Shown here: positions 36,440-52,685 of the stretch, in pieces | Layout of the letters: the number at the start of each line of letters is the position of its first letter | Numbering within the stretch: the stretch's first letter is position 1 | Assembly: GCF_018390595.1 (NCBI RefSeq) | Contig: NZ_JAHBAV010000010.1 | Coordinates: 1 to 64,000 of the forward strand | Direction of reading: 5' to 3' | DNA: 64,000 nt | Source of the DNA: Dietzia massiliensis | Lineage (GTDB): Bacteria > Actinomycetota > Actinomycetes > Mycobacteriales > Mycobacteriaceae | The notes under the pieces: generated by a model | What the model was told of the DNA's origin: nothing | The model's database searches: none | Seen by the model: only the letters and a program-made list of their open reading frames with translations | Position numbers and translations under genes: made by a program

Positions 36440-37468
36440 CTACTCGGTGGTCCGTGCACGCGGGTCAGGATTGACCCGCGGCCTGAGCGTGGTGTTGGGC
36501 AGTGCGGGCGCGGGCAGCCGGGTCAGACCCTGCGGGTCGTGGCCGATATAGCCGTCCACGCGGCCGAAGCGGTCGGAGCCGGCCTCCCACAGCTCGCGGT
36601 AATGGGCGATCTCGTCGTGCGTCCGCCCGATGAAGTTCCACCACATGATGATCTCCTCGGAGAACGGCGTGCCACCGATGAGGACCGCGCGTCCGGGCGT
36701 CGACCCGGTGTTGCGGATGGTCAGCGTGGTCTCACCGACGCCCGTGTAGGCGAGTTCGGTCACCGCGACGCGCACCCCCTCGAGCGTGAGGTCGCCGCTG
36801 CCCGCGAGCAGGCCGTGTTCGAACTCCGGGTCCACGTCGAGGGTCAGCTCGGCGCCGGGGTCGAGCCGGATCTCCGCCGCGACGAGGGGCGTGTAGGTGG
36901 AGACCGACGACGACGAGCCCATCAGTGACCCCATGAAGACCTGCATCGATCCGCCCTCGAGATGGACCGTGTCGGGCCCGAAGTGGTCGAACCCGCGGCC
37001 GCCCACCTCGCGGTGCGACTCGGGGAGCACCGTCCAGAGCTGCACTCCGTGCAGCATGGTGGTGTCCTGGGTCGACACCTCGGTATGGCAGATGCCCGAC
37101 CCGGCGGTCATGAGGTTGACCTCCCCGGGCCTCACGACGGCGTGGTTGTCGCCGGAGTCGTGGTGGGTGATGTTGCCCTCGAACAGCCAGCTCACGGTCT
37201 GCAGGCCGGTGTGCGGGTGCGAGGGGACGTCCATGCCGCCGCTGAGGGAGACGTCGTCGGGCCCGTAGTGGTCCACAAAGCAGAAGGCGCCGATGAGGGA
37301 CCGCTGCCGCTGCGGGAGGGTCCGGCGGACGGTCATCGCTCGCGGTCCGCCCAGGGGGACGTCGCGGGCCGTGATGATCTCCACGGCGGCGCCGCCAGGC
37401 CGTGGCCCGTCGGGCGCGCCGCCGGCCTCGCACTCGATCTCCTCGGGCCGGGGGTCGAGGTTGGTCAT
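36440..37468 (-). CDS. pirin-family bicupin protein
   Basis: The 342-residue protein has the pirin N-terminal cupin: FCFVDHYGPDD, the metal-site motif HPHTGLQTVSWLFEG, GEVNLMTAGSGICHTE and a pirin C-terminal cupin ending in GGTPFSEEIIMWWNFIGR. Some bacterial pirins are quercetin dioxygenases; others are regulators. The His and Glu metal ligands are present. It overlaps the SDR remnant upstream by ATGA. Its position with AhpD-like and GNAT genes suggests a redox-stress unit, which is a weak inference. Confidence 0.9.
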   Translation of the reverse strand: MTNLDPRPEEIECEAGGAPDGPRPGGAAVEIITARDVPLGGPRAMTVRRTLPQRQRSLIGAFCFVDHYGPDDVSLSGGMDVPSHPHTGLQTVSWLFEGNITHHDSGDNHAVVRPGEVNLMTAGSGICHTEVSTQDTTMLHGVQLWTVLPESHREVGGRGFDHFGPDTVHLEGGSMQVFMGSLMGSSSSVSTYTPLVAAEIRLDPGAELTLDVDPEFEHGLLAGSGDLTLEGVRVAVTELAYTGVGETTLTIRNTGSTPGRAVLIGGTPFSEEIIMWWNFIGRTHDEIAHYRELWEAGSDRFGRVDGYIGHDPQGLTRLPAPALPNTTLRPRVNPDPRARTTE

Positions 37469-37821
37469 TCGGCCACCTCGCTCATCTGTTCGCGGGCGCC
37501 GGCTTCCTGTCGCCGCATCTCGAGCTTCCGGGCGTTGATCGTCCCGCCCAGCGCGAGGACGAGCGCCCTGTCGACCAACGGTACCGGTAGATGGTCCAGC
37601 AGGCGACGGGTCAGTCCGCGGCGCAGGGCGGCGAGCGGGCCGATCCCCAGGACCCCCGCGAAGGTGACGACGAGGTCGAGTCGACCGAAGTCGGCCCGCA
37701 CGCGGTCGGCCAGAGTGGAGAGGGAGTCGGGGTCGGTGACGTCCGCGGCTACCGGCGTGATCCCCGTCCCGCCGGCCCCGGTGATGACGACGACGGGAGC
37801 GACCGGGTCACTGTGGTCCAT
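37465..37821 (-). pseudogene. internally deleted short-chain dehydrogenase remnant
   Basis: The 118-codon frame keeps SDR landmarks in order but too close together. VVVITGAGGTGI (cofactor loop) is followed at once by TPVAADVTDPDSLSTLADRV and FGRLDLVVTFAGVLG, with the segment between first and third strand missing. The catalytic Ser-Tyr-Lys region is also absent, and only a C-terminal tail follows. About 45 and about 100 codons appear lost, both in frame. It is coupled to pirin by ATGA, which may keep it translated. It is called a remnant because no active SDR could lack these parts. A small new gene is a less likely alternative. Confidence 0.65.
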
Positions 37822-37869
37822 ACCACGACGGTACCGGCGGAACCGGCCCGGGTGGGGCGCTACCGGCGG

Positions 37870-38390
37870 CTAAGACCGTGCCCCGAGGCCGAGCTTGCCG
37901 TCGAGGACGACGATGTACGGCTCGCCCTCGCGGCCGGCCTCCGCCCACAGCTCGCGCAACCTGCGCACGCTGCCGGAGATGTCCCGGGAGATGGGTGTGG
38001 TCATCCAGCCGTCGGCGCTGCGGCAGATCCACTTCAGGTTCTTCTCGTTCCCTGCCGCGCCCACCAGAGTGAGCGGGCCGGGCGTCCGGGCGGGCTTGGG
38101 CCAGGCCCAGCTGGGCCCGAAGTCGACGAACTCGCCGTGGTACTCGGCCTCGTCGTGGGTCCAGAGCTCGCGCATCGCCTCGAGGTACTCGCGCAGCATT
38201 GTGCGACGGCGCTTCGGCGGGACGTTGTGGCCGCCATCTCGTCGAGGTTCCAGCCGTAGCCCACGCCCAGGACGGCCCGGCCGTCGGAGAGGTTGTCGAC
38301 GGAGGCGATGGTCTTGGCCAGCGTGATGGGATCGCTCTCCACCGGGATGGACACGGCCGTGCCCAGCCGGATGGTCGAGGTCACTTCCAT
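37870..38390 (-). pseudogene. truncated, frameshifted LLM-class (F420-dependent) oxidoreductase
   Basis: Two frames together read as one luciferase-like monooxygenase. From 38390 the frame gives TSTIRLGTAVSIPVESDPI through GVGYGWNLDEMA. At about 38232 a single missing base shifts to the frame GHNVPPKRRRTMLREYLEAM, continuing with DEAEYHGEFVDFGPSWAWPKP to the stop at 37870. The first roughly 100 residues of the family are absent. A sequencing error could explain the shift but not the missing N-terminus, so the gene is probably dead. Confidence 0.75.
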
Positions 38391-38408
38391 GCGCACTCCC
38401 CGGTCTGC

Positions 38409-38469
38409 GTCGCCACCCCCACCCACGCCGACACCTGACCAGACAGGTGTCCAGCGGCGGCGTGGCGAC
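38409..38469. terminator. nested inverted repeat after the GT4/methyltransferase operon
   Basis: Outer arms GTCGCCAC and GTGGCGAC enclose inner perfect arms GACACCTG and CAGGTGTC around six bases (38430-38451). It begins four bases past the stop at 38473. It can act as a terminator. The inner 22 bp also look like an operator left from the decayed LLM gene. Confidence 0.55.
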
Positions 38470-38472
38470 AGA

Positions 38473-39630
38473 CTAACGCGCGACGACGGCGGTCGGGCAG
38501 GCCTCGCCCGGCGCACAGTCCGCGGGGTCACCCGGCTGCGACCGCAGGCGCTCCATGGTGTGGTCCGAGACGTACCGGAAGATCTCGTTGCCCGGCGTGG
38601 TGCGCGACAACGCGTCAGCGGCCAGCAGCACCACCGCGGCGGTCCACGTGCTCAGCTCGACGGGCCACCGTTTGCCGTCGGCGAAGACGAGGCCCGTCCA
38701 GTACGAACCGTCGTCGTCCCGCAGGTGCTGCATGTGGGTGAACTGCTGCAGCGCCTGCTCGTGCCGACCCGCGGCCTCGAGAGCGAGCACCAGCTCGCAG
38801 GTCTCCGCCCCCGTGACCCACGGACGGTGGTCGACGCAGCGGATGCCGAGGCCGTCCACCACGAAGTCGTCCCAGCGGGAGTCGAGCCGGGCCTGCGCCT
38901 GCTCCCCCACCATGACGCCGGCCAGCACCGGGTAGTACCAGTCCATGGAGAACTCGTCCTTGGGCGTGAACAGCTCCGGGTGCGCGCGCAGGGCGTGGCC
39001 CAGCCGGTCGGCTGCCGCGTCCCAGTCAGGCGCCGTCTCCCCCAGTTCCTCCGCGATCGCGACACCGCAGCGCAGTGAGTGGTGGACGCTCGACGACCCG
39101 GTGACCAGGGCCTCCTCGCAGAAACCCTCGGGGCCGGCGCCCCACCACATCTGCCCCTCCGGTCCCTGGAACGTCAGCACCAGGTCGAGCGCGCGCCGCA
39201 CGGTCGGCCACATCGACTCGAGGAAACCCGGGGCCCCGGTGACCAGGTGGTGGTGCCAGACGCCCACCGCGACGTAGGCGCAGAAGTTGGAGTCGACGTC
39301 GGAGTCCACCACCCGGCCGTCCTCCCACTTCACCGGCCACGACCCGTCGGCCCGCTGGGTGTCACGGAGGAACCCGTAGGCCCGCTCCGCGGCCTCCCAC
39401 TGCCCGGCGACGGACAGGCCCATCGCCGACTCGACGTGATCCCACGGGTCGGTGTGCCCACCGGTGAACCACGGGATCTCGCCGTTGGGCTTCTGGACCG
39501 AGGCGATCCACTCGCCGGTGGCCCGGACCGCGTCGGCGTCGAGGACGCCCGGCACGCTGGGCACCGGCCGGTCACCGATCCCCACGGTCACCGGCCCCGG
39601 GCGGGACACGCCGTTGTTGTGTGACTGCAC
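38473..39630 (-). CDS. alpha/alpha-barrel protein, prenyltransferase/squalene-cyclase-like fold, function unknown
   Basis: The 385-residue product has repeated helical segments with GEIPWFTGGHTDPWDHVESAM, RADGSWPVKWEDGRV and DDDGSYWTGLVFAD. These QxxDGSW-like repeats are typical of six-hairpin barrels, hence its usual 'prenyltransferase' label. No prenyl-diphosphate motif is visible, so that name is not supported as a function; a glycoside-processing role is also possible. It is the third gene of the unit GT4, methyltransferase, barrel protein, six bases after the methyltransferase stop, starting with GTG. It lacks a signal peptide. Confidence 0.7.
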   Translation of the reverse strand: MQSHNNGVSRPGPVTVGIGDRPVPSVPGVLDADAVRATGEWIASVQKPNGEIPWFTGGHTDPWDHVESAMGLSVAGQWEAAERAYGFLRDTQRADGSWPVKWEDGRVVDSDVDSNFCAYVAVGVWHHHLVTGAPGFLESMWPTVRRALDLVLTFQGPEGQMWWGAGPEGFCEEALVTGSSSVHHSLRCGVAIAEELGETAPDWDAAADRLGHALRAHPELFTPKDEFSMDWYYPVLAGVMVGEQAQARLDSRWDDFVVDGLGIRCVDHRPWVTGAETCELVLALEAAGRHEQALQQFTHMQHLRDDDGSYWTGLVFADGKRWPVELSTWTAAVVLLAADALSRTTPGNEIFRYVSDHTMERLRSQPGDPADCAPGEACPTAVVAR

Positions 39631-39636
39631 GGACGA

Positions 39637-40356
39637 TCAGGCCTCCGCGGGCTTGCGCAGGTAGAACACGATGGACTTGCCCATCACCGGGTTGAGCACC
39701 TTCTCGGCGGTGCGCGTGATCCACGGGCCCTTCATGAGGTCCCACACGAGGAGCTTGTGGTACGCCTTGGGCAGCGGATGATCCTCGTTCTCCGTGCCCA
39801 CCGCACACTTGAGCCACCAGTACGGTGCGTGCAGGGCGTGCGCGTAACCGGTACCCGTGACCTCGAGGCCCGCGGCACGGAGCTTGTAGCCCAGCTCCTC
39901 GGCCGTGTAGATCCGGCAGTGGCCGCCCGGGTTGGAGTGGTAGGCGTCCGACAGCTTCCAGCACAGCTTCTCCGGCCACTCCCGCGGCACGGTCACCGCG
40001 GCGACCCCGCCGGGCTTGAGGATGCGCACGAGCTCGGCGATCGCCCTGGTGTCCTCCGGCACGTGCTCGAGCACCTCGGAGATGAGCACCAGGTCGAACG
40101 TCGCGTCCTCATACGGCATGTCGAGCGCGTCGCCGGTGACGGCCTCGCCCTTCGAGGTGGGCAGACCCTCACCCTCGGCCTCCATGGCCGCCAGCATGTC
40201 CGAGACCTGCTGCATCTCGTCGGCGTTCTGGTCGAACGCGGTGACGTCCGCCCCACGCCTGTAGAGCTCGAACGTGTGGCGGCCGAGGCCGGCCCCCACG
40301 TCGATGGCTCGCATGCCCGGGGTGACCCCCAGACGGTCGAAGTCAGCGGTCAGCAT
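39637..40356 (-). CDS. class I SAM-dependent methyltransferase (Methyltransf_11 type)
   Basis: The 239-residue enzyme shows the SAM loop AIDVGAGLGRHTFEL, an acidic second strand (VTAFDQNADEM), GDALDMPYEDATFDLVLISEVLEH and ILKPGGVAAVTVPREWPEKLCW. The C-terminal half (HALHAPYWWLKCAVG, ending MGKSIVFYLRKP) is conserved, as I remember it, in the mycobacterial Rv0224c type. It overlaps the GT4 gene by 7 bp and precedes the barrel gene by six bases, so all three should act on one product, probably a glycolipid or glycan. Confidence 0.85.
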   Translation of the reverse strand: MLTADFDRLGVTPGMRAIDVGAGLGRHTFELYRRGADVTAFDQNADEMQQVSDMLAAMEAEGEGLPTSKGEAVTGDALDMPYEDATFDLVLISEVLEHVPEDTRAIAELVRILKPGGVAAVTVPREWPEKLCWKLSDAYHSNPGGHCRIYTAEELGYKLRAAGLEVTGTGYAHALHAPYWWLKCAVGTENEDHPLPKAYHKLLVWDLMKGPWITRTAEKVLNPVMGKSIVFYLRKPAEA

Positions 40357-41723
40357 GCGGCGTCCTCCTGCTCACGGATGTCGTACTCACCGGATTCCGG
40401 GAGCACCTCGGGCGCGTCGTCGGTGACGTGCTCGTCGATCTCGGCCTGATCCGGCCCGAGGACCGGCCCCGCCGACAGGTCCGGCAGCGCCTCGCCGCGG
40501 ACCCGGGCGATCGCCGCCTCGTAGACCTCGACGGTCCGGCGGGCGACGGCCGCCCAACTGTAACGCTCCATCACCCTCGCGCGGCCACCCTTCGACAGCC
40601 GGTCCCGTTCGGCGGGATCGGACAGCAGCGCACTGATCTCCCGGGCCAGCGCGTCGACGTCCCCCGGTTCGACGAGGCGGGCCGCCGAGTCGTCCGTCCC
40701 GACCACCTCCGGCAGTGCGCCGGCCCGGGTCGCCACGAGGGCGCAGCCACTGGACATCGCCTCCACCGCCGGGAGGGAGAACCCCTCGTACATACTCGGC
40801 ACCACCGCGATCTCGGCGGACCCCACGAGTTGGGCGAGCTCGTCGTCGTCGACCCCGGACACCAGGTCCACCGCATCGCGCAACCTCAACCTGTCCAGCA
40901 GGCGCGACGCCTCGCCCTTCGGCTTGAGCTTGGAGATCAGAGTCAGGCGGACTCCCGGGTGTTCCTCGCGCACCTTCGCCAGCGCGCGCAGGAGGACGGG
41001 CACGCCCTTGAGCGGCTGGTCGGCGCTCGCCACGCACACCAGGCGGCCGGATTCGCGCCGCCGCCCGTCGTGGAAACGGTCGGTGTCCACACCCAGCGGG
41101 ATCGTGACGATCCGGTCCGGATCGACCCCGAAGTCCCCCGCGATGTCCTCCGCCGAGTTGCCGGAGACCGTGATGATCTCCTGCAGCCGGCGGGACACAC
41201 GGATCTGCATGCCGAGGAAGCCGAACCATCGCCACGTCGTGATCTTCTTGCGGAGCGGGGCCTCCTTCATGGCCAGCGCGCGATCGCGGGTGATGGGATG
41301 GTGCACGGTGGCCACCACGGGGAAGCCTGCCTTCTCCAGGTCCAGCAGGCCCGAGCCCAGGCACTGGTTGTCGTGCACCACGTCGAAGTCGTCCAGCCGG
41401 TCCTTCAGCGTGCGCGCGGCCCGCAGGCTGAACGTCCGCGGTTCCGGGAACCCGGCGGTCCACATCGTGACCACCTCGAGCACGTCGATGAGATCCCGGA
41501 TCTCGCGGGGACGCGGCGTACGGAACGGGTTCGCGTCGTTGTACAGGTCCAGGCTCGGCACCTTCGTCAGCGTGGGCCCCGGGTCCAGCTCGGGGTACGG
41601 CTGACCGGAGAACACCTCGACGGTGTGGCCGAGTGCCGCCAGCTCACGGCTCAGGTGGCGTACGTATACACCCTGCCCGCCGCCGTGGGGTTTGCTCCTG
41701 TACGAGAGCAACGCGATCCGCAC
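40350..41723 (-). CDS. glycosyltransferase family 4 (Rv0225-like)
   Basis: The 457-residue GT-B enzyme has RIALLSYRSKPHGGGQGVYVRHL, HDNQCLGSGLLDLEKAGFPVVATVHHP, VTIPLGVDTDRFHDG, CVASADQPLKGVPVLLRAL, and the donor motif VVPSMYEGFSLPAVEAMSSGCALVAT. From memory it resembles M. tuberculosis Rv0225, which also lies beside a methyltransferase (Rv0224c). GTG at 41723 has GGAGG at a good distance; the frame extends to 41855 without support. An acidic C-terminal tail of about 40 residues follows the catalytic domain. It is first in a three-gene unit. Donor and acceptor are unknown. Confidence 0.87.
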   Translation of the reverse strand: MRIALLSYRSKPHGGGQGVYVRHLSRELAALGHTVEVFSGQPYPELDPGPTLTKVPSLDLYNDANPFRTPRPREIRDLIDVLEVVTMWTAGFPEPRTFSLRAARTLKDRLDDFDVVHDNQCLGSGLLDLEKAGFPVVATVHHPITRDRALAMKEAPLRKKITTWRWFGFLGMQIRVSRRLQEIITVSGNSAEDIAGDFGVDPDRIVTIPLGVDTDRFHDGRRRESGRLVCVASADQPLKGVPVLLRALAKVREEHPGVRLTLISKLKPKGEASRLLDRLRLRDAVDLVSGVDDDELAQLVGSAEIAVVPSMYEGFSLPAVEAMSSGCALVATRAGALPEVVGTDDSAARLVEPGDVDALAREISALLSDPAERDRLSKGGRARVMERYSWAAVARRTVEVYEAAIARVRGEALPDLSAGPVLGPDQAEIDEHVTDDAPEVLPESGEYDIREQEDAAC

Positions 41724-41854
41724 GATCGATCGCCTCCTTCTACGGTCATCGGCCCCGCCGTCGCGACTGCCGTGAGTGGCGACGGGCACATCGGGCAAGT
41801 CTAGAACACGTTCCCCAGCAGCGAGGACGCGGCCGGGCAGCCGACCCGCCGACA

Positions 41855-41894
41855 CACCGGACCCCCGGCACGCGGGGTGCTCGGGGGTCCGGTG
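41855..41894. terminator. rpoC terminator hairpin
   Basis: Perfect 13-bp arms (41855-41867 and 41882-41894) enclose a 14-base loop that can add a few more pairs. It begins 41 bases past the rpoC stop on the minus strand. Confidence 0.75.
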
Positions 41895-41935
41895 AGACGG
41901 GCTGGGCGCGGCGGCGATCCTGCCGCGCCAGCCGA

Positions 41936-45895
<3,960 letters not shown>

Positions 45896-45923
45896 GTAGG
45901 CGTCCTTTCCCGGGTGGGATGAT

Positions 45924-45961
45924 GGCGGGCCCCTCGCGGGGTGGGGCCGGTGGGGCCCGCC
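45924..45961. other. hairpin in the rpoB-rpoC gap
   Basis: Perfect 10-bp arms GGCGGGCCCC and GGGGCCCGCC enclose 18 bases. It lies 28 bp upstream of rpoC and could reduce read-through or stabilise or process the rpoB-rpoC transcript. Confidence 0.5.
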
Positions 45962-46018
45962 GTGGTGGAACTCGAATCTGTCGGGTGCGGGGCGGGGCGG
46001 CGGCTGCCGCCCTCCCGC

Positions 46019-49525
<3,507 letters not shown>

Positions 49526-49694
49526 CTCACGTGATCACCACGGGCGGTGACCACAGATGTATCTGCGAGCGGTCCGCCGACGGTTATCCCCCCAGGTCCG
49601 CGGCCGGATGGAAGGCTCGGAAATCGCCCGGGGAAACCGGGGACGAGCCGTCACGGACGGACGAGTGGGCAAATAGCAGCCAGCGCACCGACCT

Positions 49695-49723
49695 AATCTA
49701 GCGGAAGGCGGCGACGAAGTCCA
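49695..49723 (-). promoter_or_regulatory. candidate rpoB promoter
   Basis: On the minus strand TGGACT (49723-49718) and TAGATT (49700-49695) are separated by exactly 17 bases. The -10 fits TAnnnT; the -35 is a moderate match to TTGACA. Transcription would start near 49688 and give a leader of about 160 bases. Confidence 0.5.
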
Positions 49724-49874
49724 GCCTTCGACGGGAAAGCCCCGGAGGCTGCTCATATACACGGCGCGTCGTCCGTCTCTGCGCTGGTTGCCCTCGTGGC
49801 TCTCGCCTCATCGGCCCCCGGTCGGGACGTCGCGCCCGGGCGGTGTGGATCACGCCCGGCGCTCCTAAAGGGTG

Positions 49875-49890
49875 ACGGGTGAAAGCCCGT
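49875..49890. terminator. weak hairpin after the mce operon
   Basis: ACGGG and CCCGT enclose six bases, followed on the minus strand by CACCCTTT. It is 54 bp past the last stop of the mce operon. The short stem makes it uncertain. Confidence 0.4.
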
Positions 49891-49943
49891 TCGTCAAGGA
49901 TCAGACTCGGTCGGGTCTCGGATCGGTGCTCGCGCAGGCGCCG

Positions 49944-50618
49944 TCAGGAGGGGAGGTCGGGGATCCTGGACAGCTTCCACACGCCGTCGACCTTGTCGAG
50001 ACCGACGAGGTACGTGCCGCTGGTGCTGCCCGCGGCCGCGCCGTCGCGACTCATGGACACGTCCTGGACCAGCAGGACCTCGGCCTTGTCACCATGCAGG
50101 TAGGACAGGCCCGCCTCACGGACGAGCGCGTCGACGGTGGTCGCGGTCTGCTCGTAGCTGTCCCTCAGCGCGGGCCAGTTCCGCTCGAGTTCCTCCACGA
50201 GCCCCGGGGTGAGGAACTCGCCGAGCGACGCGTGGTACTCGTCGAGTTTCTCGTGGTCGATCGCCACCAGCCGCTGCACGTTGGTCGTCGCGGCGGCGAG
50301 GACCTCGTCGGTGGCCTGCTGGTCCACGAACGCGCGGTTCTCGACCGAGACGCCGGGTTCGGTCGCCAGGAACGCCCCCGTGGCGCCGGCGACCAGGCCG
50401 ACCGCCACGGCGGCGGACGCGAGGACGACCCCGGAGGGACGACGACGACGAGGCGTGCGCTCCCCCGTGTCGCCGCCCGTCGCCGCGTCCTGCGAGTCCT
50501 CCGTGGCCGGGTCCGCGGTCCCGGCGGTGGTCGCGGGCCGGACCGGCCCGGAGTGGCCGGCGAGGCGTCGCCGGGCCTGCGGGGTGGCCTGCTTCTGGGT
50601 TCTCTTGATGGGTGGCAT
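49944..50618 (-). CDS. Mce-associated membrane protein (Mam), distal copy
   Basis: The 224-residue protein has a basic, disordered N-terminus (about 1-60), one membrane segment (about 63-88, PSGVVLASAAVAVGLVAGATGAFL) and an extracytoplasmic domain. That domain has the Mam layout: a helical region VQRLVAIDHEKLDEYHASLGEFL, then a small beta domain ending VDGVWKLSRIPDL. Mam proteins support stability of Mce complexes, and the orphaned relatives act with MceG-dependent lipid import. It follows the other Mam gene by 19 bp and is last in the mce operon. Confidence 0.83.
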   Translation of the reverse strand: MPPIKRTQKQATPQARRRLAGHSGPVRPATTAGTADPATEDSQDAATGGDTGERTPRRRRPSGVVLASAAVAVGLVAGATGAFLATEPGVSVENRAFVDQQATDEVLAAATTNVQRLVAIDHEKLDEYHASLGEFLTPGLVEELERNWPALRDSYEQTATTVDALVREAGLSYLHGDKAEVLLVQDVSMSRDGAAAGSTSGTYLVGLDKVDGVWKLSRIPDLPS

Positions 50619-50637
50619 CAGTTCTTCCCGCCCTTCG

Positions 50638-51387
50638 TCATCGGCCGGCGGTGGTCGTCGGCGCCGGGGTGGTCTCCCCCGCCTCCGGCGCGTCGTCGGT
50701 CTCCCTCGCCGCGCCCGCGTCCTCGTCGGCCGGCTGCTCGCCGTCTCCCTGCCCGTCGGTTCCCTGCTCGCCGGCGCCCTCCTCGGGCACCGCCAGGTCC
50801 TGCACCGAGGCGCTGGACTGACCGACGGGGACGGTCACGCCGACCTGGTTGACCGCGTCGGCCTTCCACTGCCCGTCCACACGGGTGAGGTCGACGCGCA
50901 TGGCCTGCCGGCCCGTGATGTCGTCCTGGCCCTCGCGCTCGGAGTGCGCGGTGAACACGACCAGCACGGCGGCGTCGCCGGCGTCCCGGTCGAGGGTCGC
51001 GACCGCGGTGTGGGAGACGGTGGCCGTGGTGACCGCCTTCTGCTCCACCACGCGCGTGCGCACGTCCTGCGCCCACTGCTCCTGCTCGGCGAGGAAATCG
51101 CCCGTCGAGGCGGCGGCGAGTTGCTCGAGCGACCGGTCCACGTCGCGGTGGTCGAAGCTGAACGCGTTGATGATCACCTGCGCGGCCGTCTCGGCGACCT
51201 CCTCGCGCTCCTGCGCCACCTGGTGCGCGGACCGCGCCTGGAGGTATCGCGTCCCCCCGACTCCGAGGACCGCGAGCCCGGCCACCAACACGAGGACGGC
51301 CACGACGGCCATCCAGACGGGGACGCCGGCCCTCGTGCGGTCGGCCGCGGCGGGCGTGGGGTCCTCGTTCGTCTCCTGCGAACTCAT
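50638..51387 (-). CDS. Mce-associated membrane protein (Mam), proximal copy
   Basis: The 249-residue protein has one membrane segment (about 25-47, VPVWMAVVAVLVLVAGLAVLG) and an NTF2-like extracytoplasmic domain. The domain shows FSFDHRDVDRSLEQLAAASTGDFL, a typical Mam helix, then RVDLTRVDGQWKADAVNQV. An acidic Gly/Glu-rich tail (about 200-249) follows. ATG at 51387 is chosen; the frame to 51444 would begin inside mceF. It follows mceF by 53 bp. Its function is inferred from family and position. Confidence 0.83.
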   Translation of the reverse strand: MSSQETNEDPTPAAADRTRAGVPVWMAVVAVLVLVAGLAVLGVGGTRYLQARSAHQVAQEREEVAETAAQVIINAFSFDHRDVDRSLEQLAAASTGDFLAEQEQWAQDVRTRVVEQKAVTTATVSHTAVATLDRDAGDAAVLVVFTAHSEREGQDDITGRQAMRVDLTRVDGQWKADAVNQVGVTVPVGQSSASVQDLAVPEEGAGEQGTDGQGDGEQPADEDAGAARETDDAPEAGETTPAPTTTAGR

Positions 51388-51440
51388 GGCGGCGACGGTA
51401 CCGGACGGGCGTCCTGACGGGTGATCGCCCGGTCGCCCCG

Positions 51441-52685
51441 TCACCGTGGGATCAGCCCCTGGAGGACGGCGAGCTGCTCTGCGGCCACGGACAGGTTGAG
51501 GCGGTCCGGGTCGATCTTCGGCTTACTGTCCCAGGGCTGCGGGACATCGGGGTGTGCGTACTCCACCCGGTCGGCCCCGCGGACAGCAGTGGGGCTGCCG
51601 AACGGCACCGTGCAGCGCGCCTCGTAGTTGGGCGGGAAGTTCTGCTCCTGCGGGTCGAAGGACGGGTCCTGCGCCTTGAGTTGCTCGATGATCTCGTAGG
51701 TCCCTTCGTAGCCCTGCGTACAGGGTGTGGGGTTGTCCATTTCCAGCACCAGACCGAAGTGGATGGTCCCGTCGCCCGGTGCCACGGACAGACCGCCCGC
51801 GGACAGTGCGGGCAGCAACTGCAGCAGCACCACGAACGACGGCGCCAGCGGGTCGACGGTCTTCATGGTCGTGGACAGGTTGCCCACCGCCCGGGTGAGT
51901 GGCTCGCCCGAGTTGTCGATCAGTGCGCGCGTCTCGTCGGCGAACTCGGGGGCGGTGGTGATGAGCCGCTCGAGGTCCGAATCGGAGTCCCGCAGGGCCT
52001 CGGTCACGGTGCGCAGGTCACGCGAGAAGGAGATGATCTCCCCGGACTGATCGGCCTGGGTGTCGAGCACCGTCGCCCCGTCCCGGATGAGCGCCTGCAG
52101 CTGCGGCATCGTGCGGATCCCCTCCTCGGAGAGGCGGATGAGCGAGTCCGACAGCCGCTGGAGCTGTGGCCCGCGGCCCTCGAAGGCGTCGCCGAGTTCG
52201 TCGACCATCACCTCGAGGTCGTCCAGCGGGACCGAGCGGGACAGGTCGTCGACCGAGGCCAGGAGGTCCTCGACCCGCACGGGCAGCGCCTCGCTCCCGG
52301 CCGAGATGACGTCGCCGTCCTGTAGGTGCGGCTCGGTGTAGCTGTTGGGCCTGAGGTCCACGTACTGCTCGCCGATCGCCGAGCGGTTGGCGACCACGGC
52401 CACCGTGTCGGCGGGGATCCCCGGGGCGCTGGAGTCGAGGTCGAGTTCGACGCGCACCCCGTCGTCTGTAAGAGTCAGCTCTCCCACGCGCCCGACGGCG
52501 GTCCCGCGGTAGTTGACGGCCGCGTTGGTGAACACGCCGCCGGTGTCCGGCAGGTCGAGGTAGACCTTGTACTGCCCGATCCCCAGCAGGGACGGCAGTC
52601 GGACGTAGTTGGCGCCGACGTAGGCGATGCCCACCGCTGCGATCACGCAGAAGGCGATGAGCTGGGTTCTCAGTGTCTTGCTCAT
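51441..52685 (-). CDS. mceF: MceF, lipid-transport MCE protein
   Basis: The 414-residue protein has an N-terminal membrane anchor (LIAFCVIAAVGIAYVGANYV), the MlaD/MCE domain (about 35-115, YKVYLDLPDTGGVFTNAAVNYRG, then GEQYVDLRP), and a long helical stretch (about 150-290) that forms the tunnel or needle in MCE complexes. ATG at 52685 overlaps the mceE stop by ATGA. It is the sixth MCE subunit of a hetero-hexamer that carries lipids through the cell envelope. Lipid identity is not visible. Confidence 0.9.
   Translation of the reverse strand: MSKTLRTQLIAFCVIAAVGIAYVGANYVRLPSLLGIGQYKVYLDLPDTGGVFTNAAVNYRGTAVGRVGELTLTDDGVRVELDLDSSAPGIPADTVAVVANRSAIGEQYVDLRPNSYTEPHLQDGDVISAGSEALPVRVEDLLASVDDLSRSVPLDDLEVMVDELGDAFEGRGPQLQRLSDSLIRLSEEGIRTMPQLQALIRDGATVLDTQADQSGEIISFSRDLRTVTEALRDSDSDLERLITTAPEFADETRALIDNSGEPLTRAVGNLSTTMKTVDPLAPSFVVLLQLLPALSAGGLSVAPGDGTIHFGLVLEMDNPTPCTQGYEGTYEIIEQLKAQDPSFDPQEQNFPPNYEARCTVPFGSPTAVRGADRVEYAHPDVPQPWDSKPKIDPDRLNLSVAAEQLAVLQGLIPR

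Larger units (their letters stand above)
49526..49943. other. 418-bp gene-free stretch: rpoB leader and promoter, mce operon end
   Basis: This gap holds the long rpoB leader (about 160 bases from the candidate start site to the gene), a candidate rpoB promoter at 49695-49723, and a weak hairpin at 49875-49890 after the mce operon. I see no credible ORF in it on either strand. Confidence 0.7.

Noticed and set aside
38473-39630. the label 'prenyltransferase' for the alpha/alpha-barrel protein
   Set aside because: No prenyl-diphosphate-binding or other catalytic signature could be seen; only the fold-type repeats support the name.
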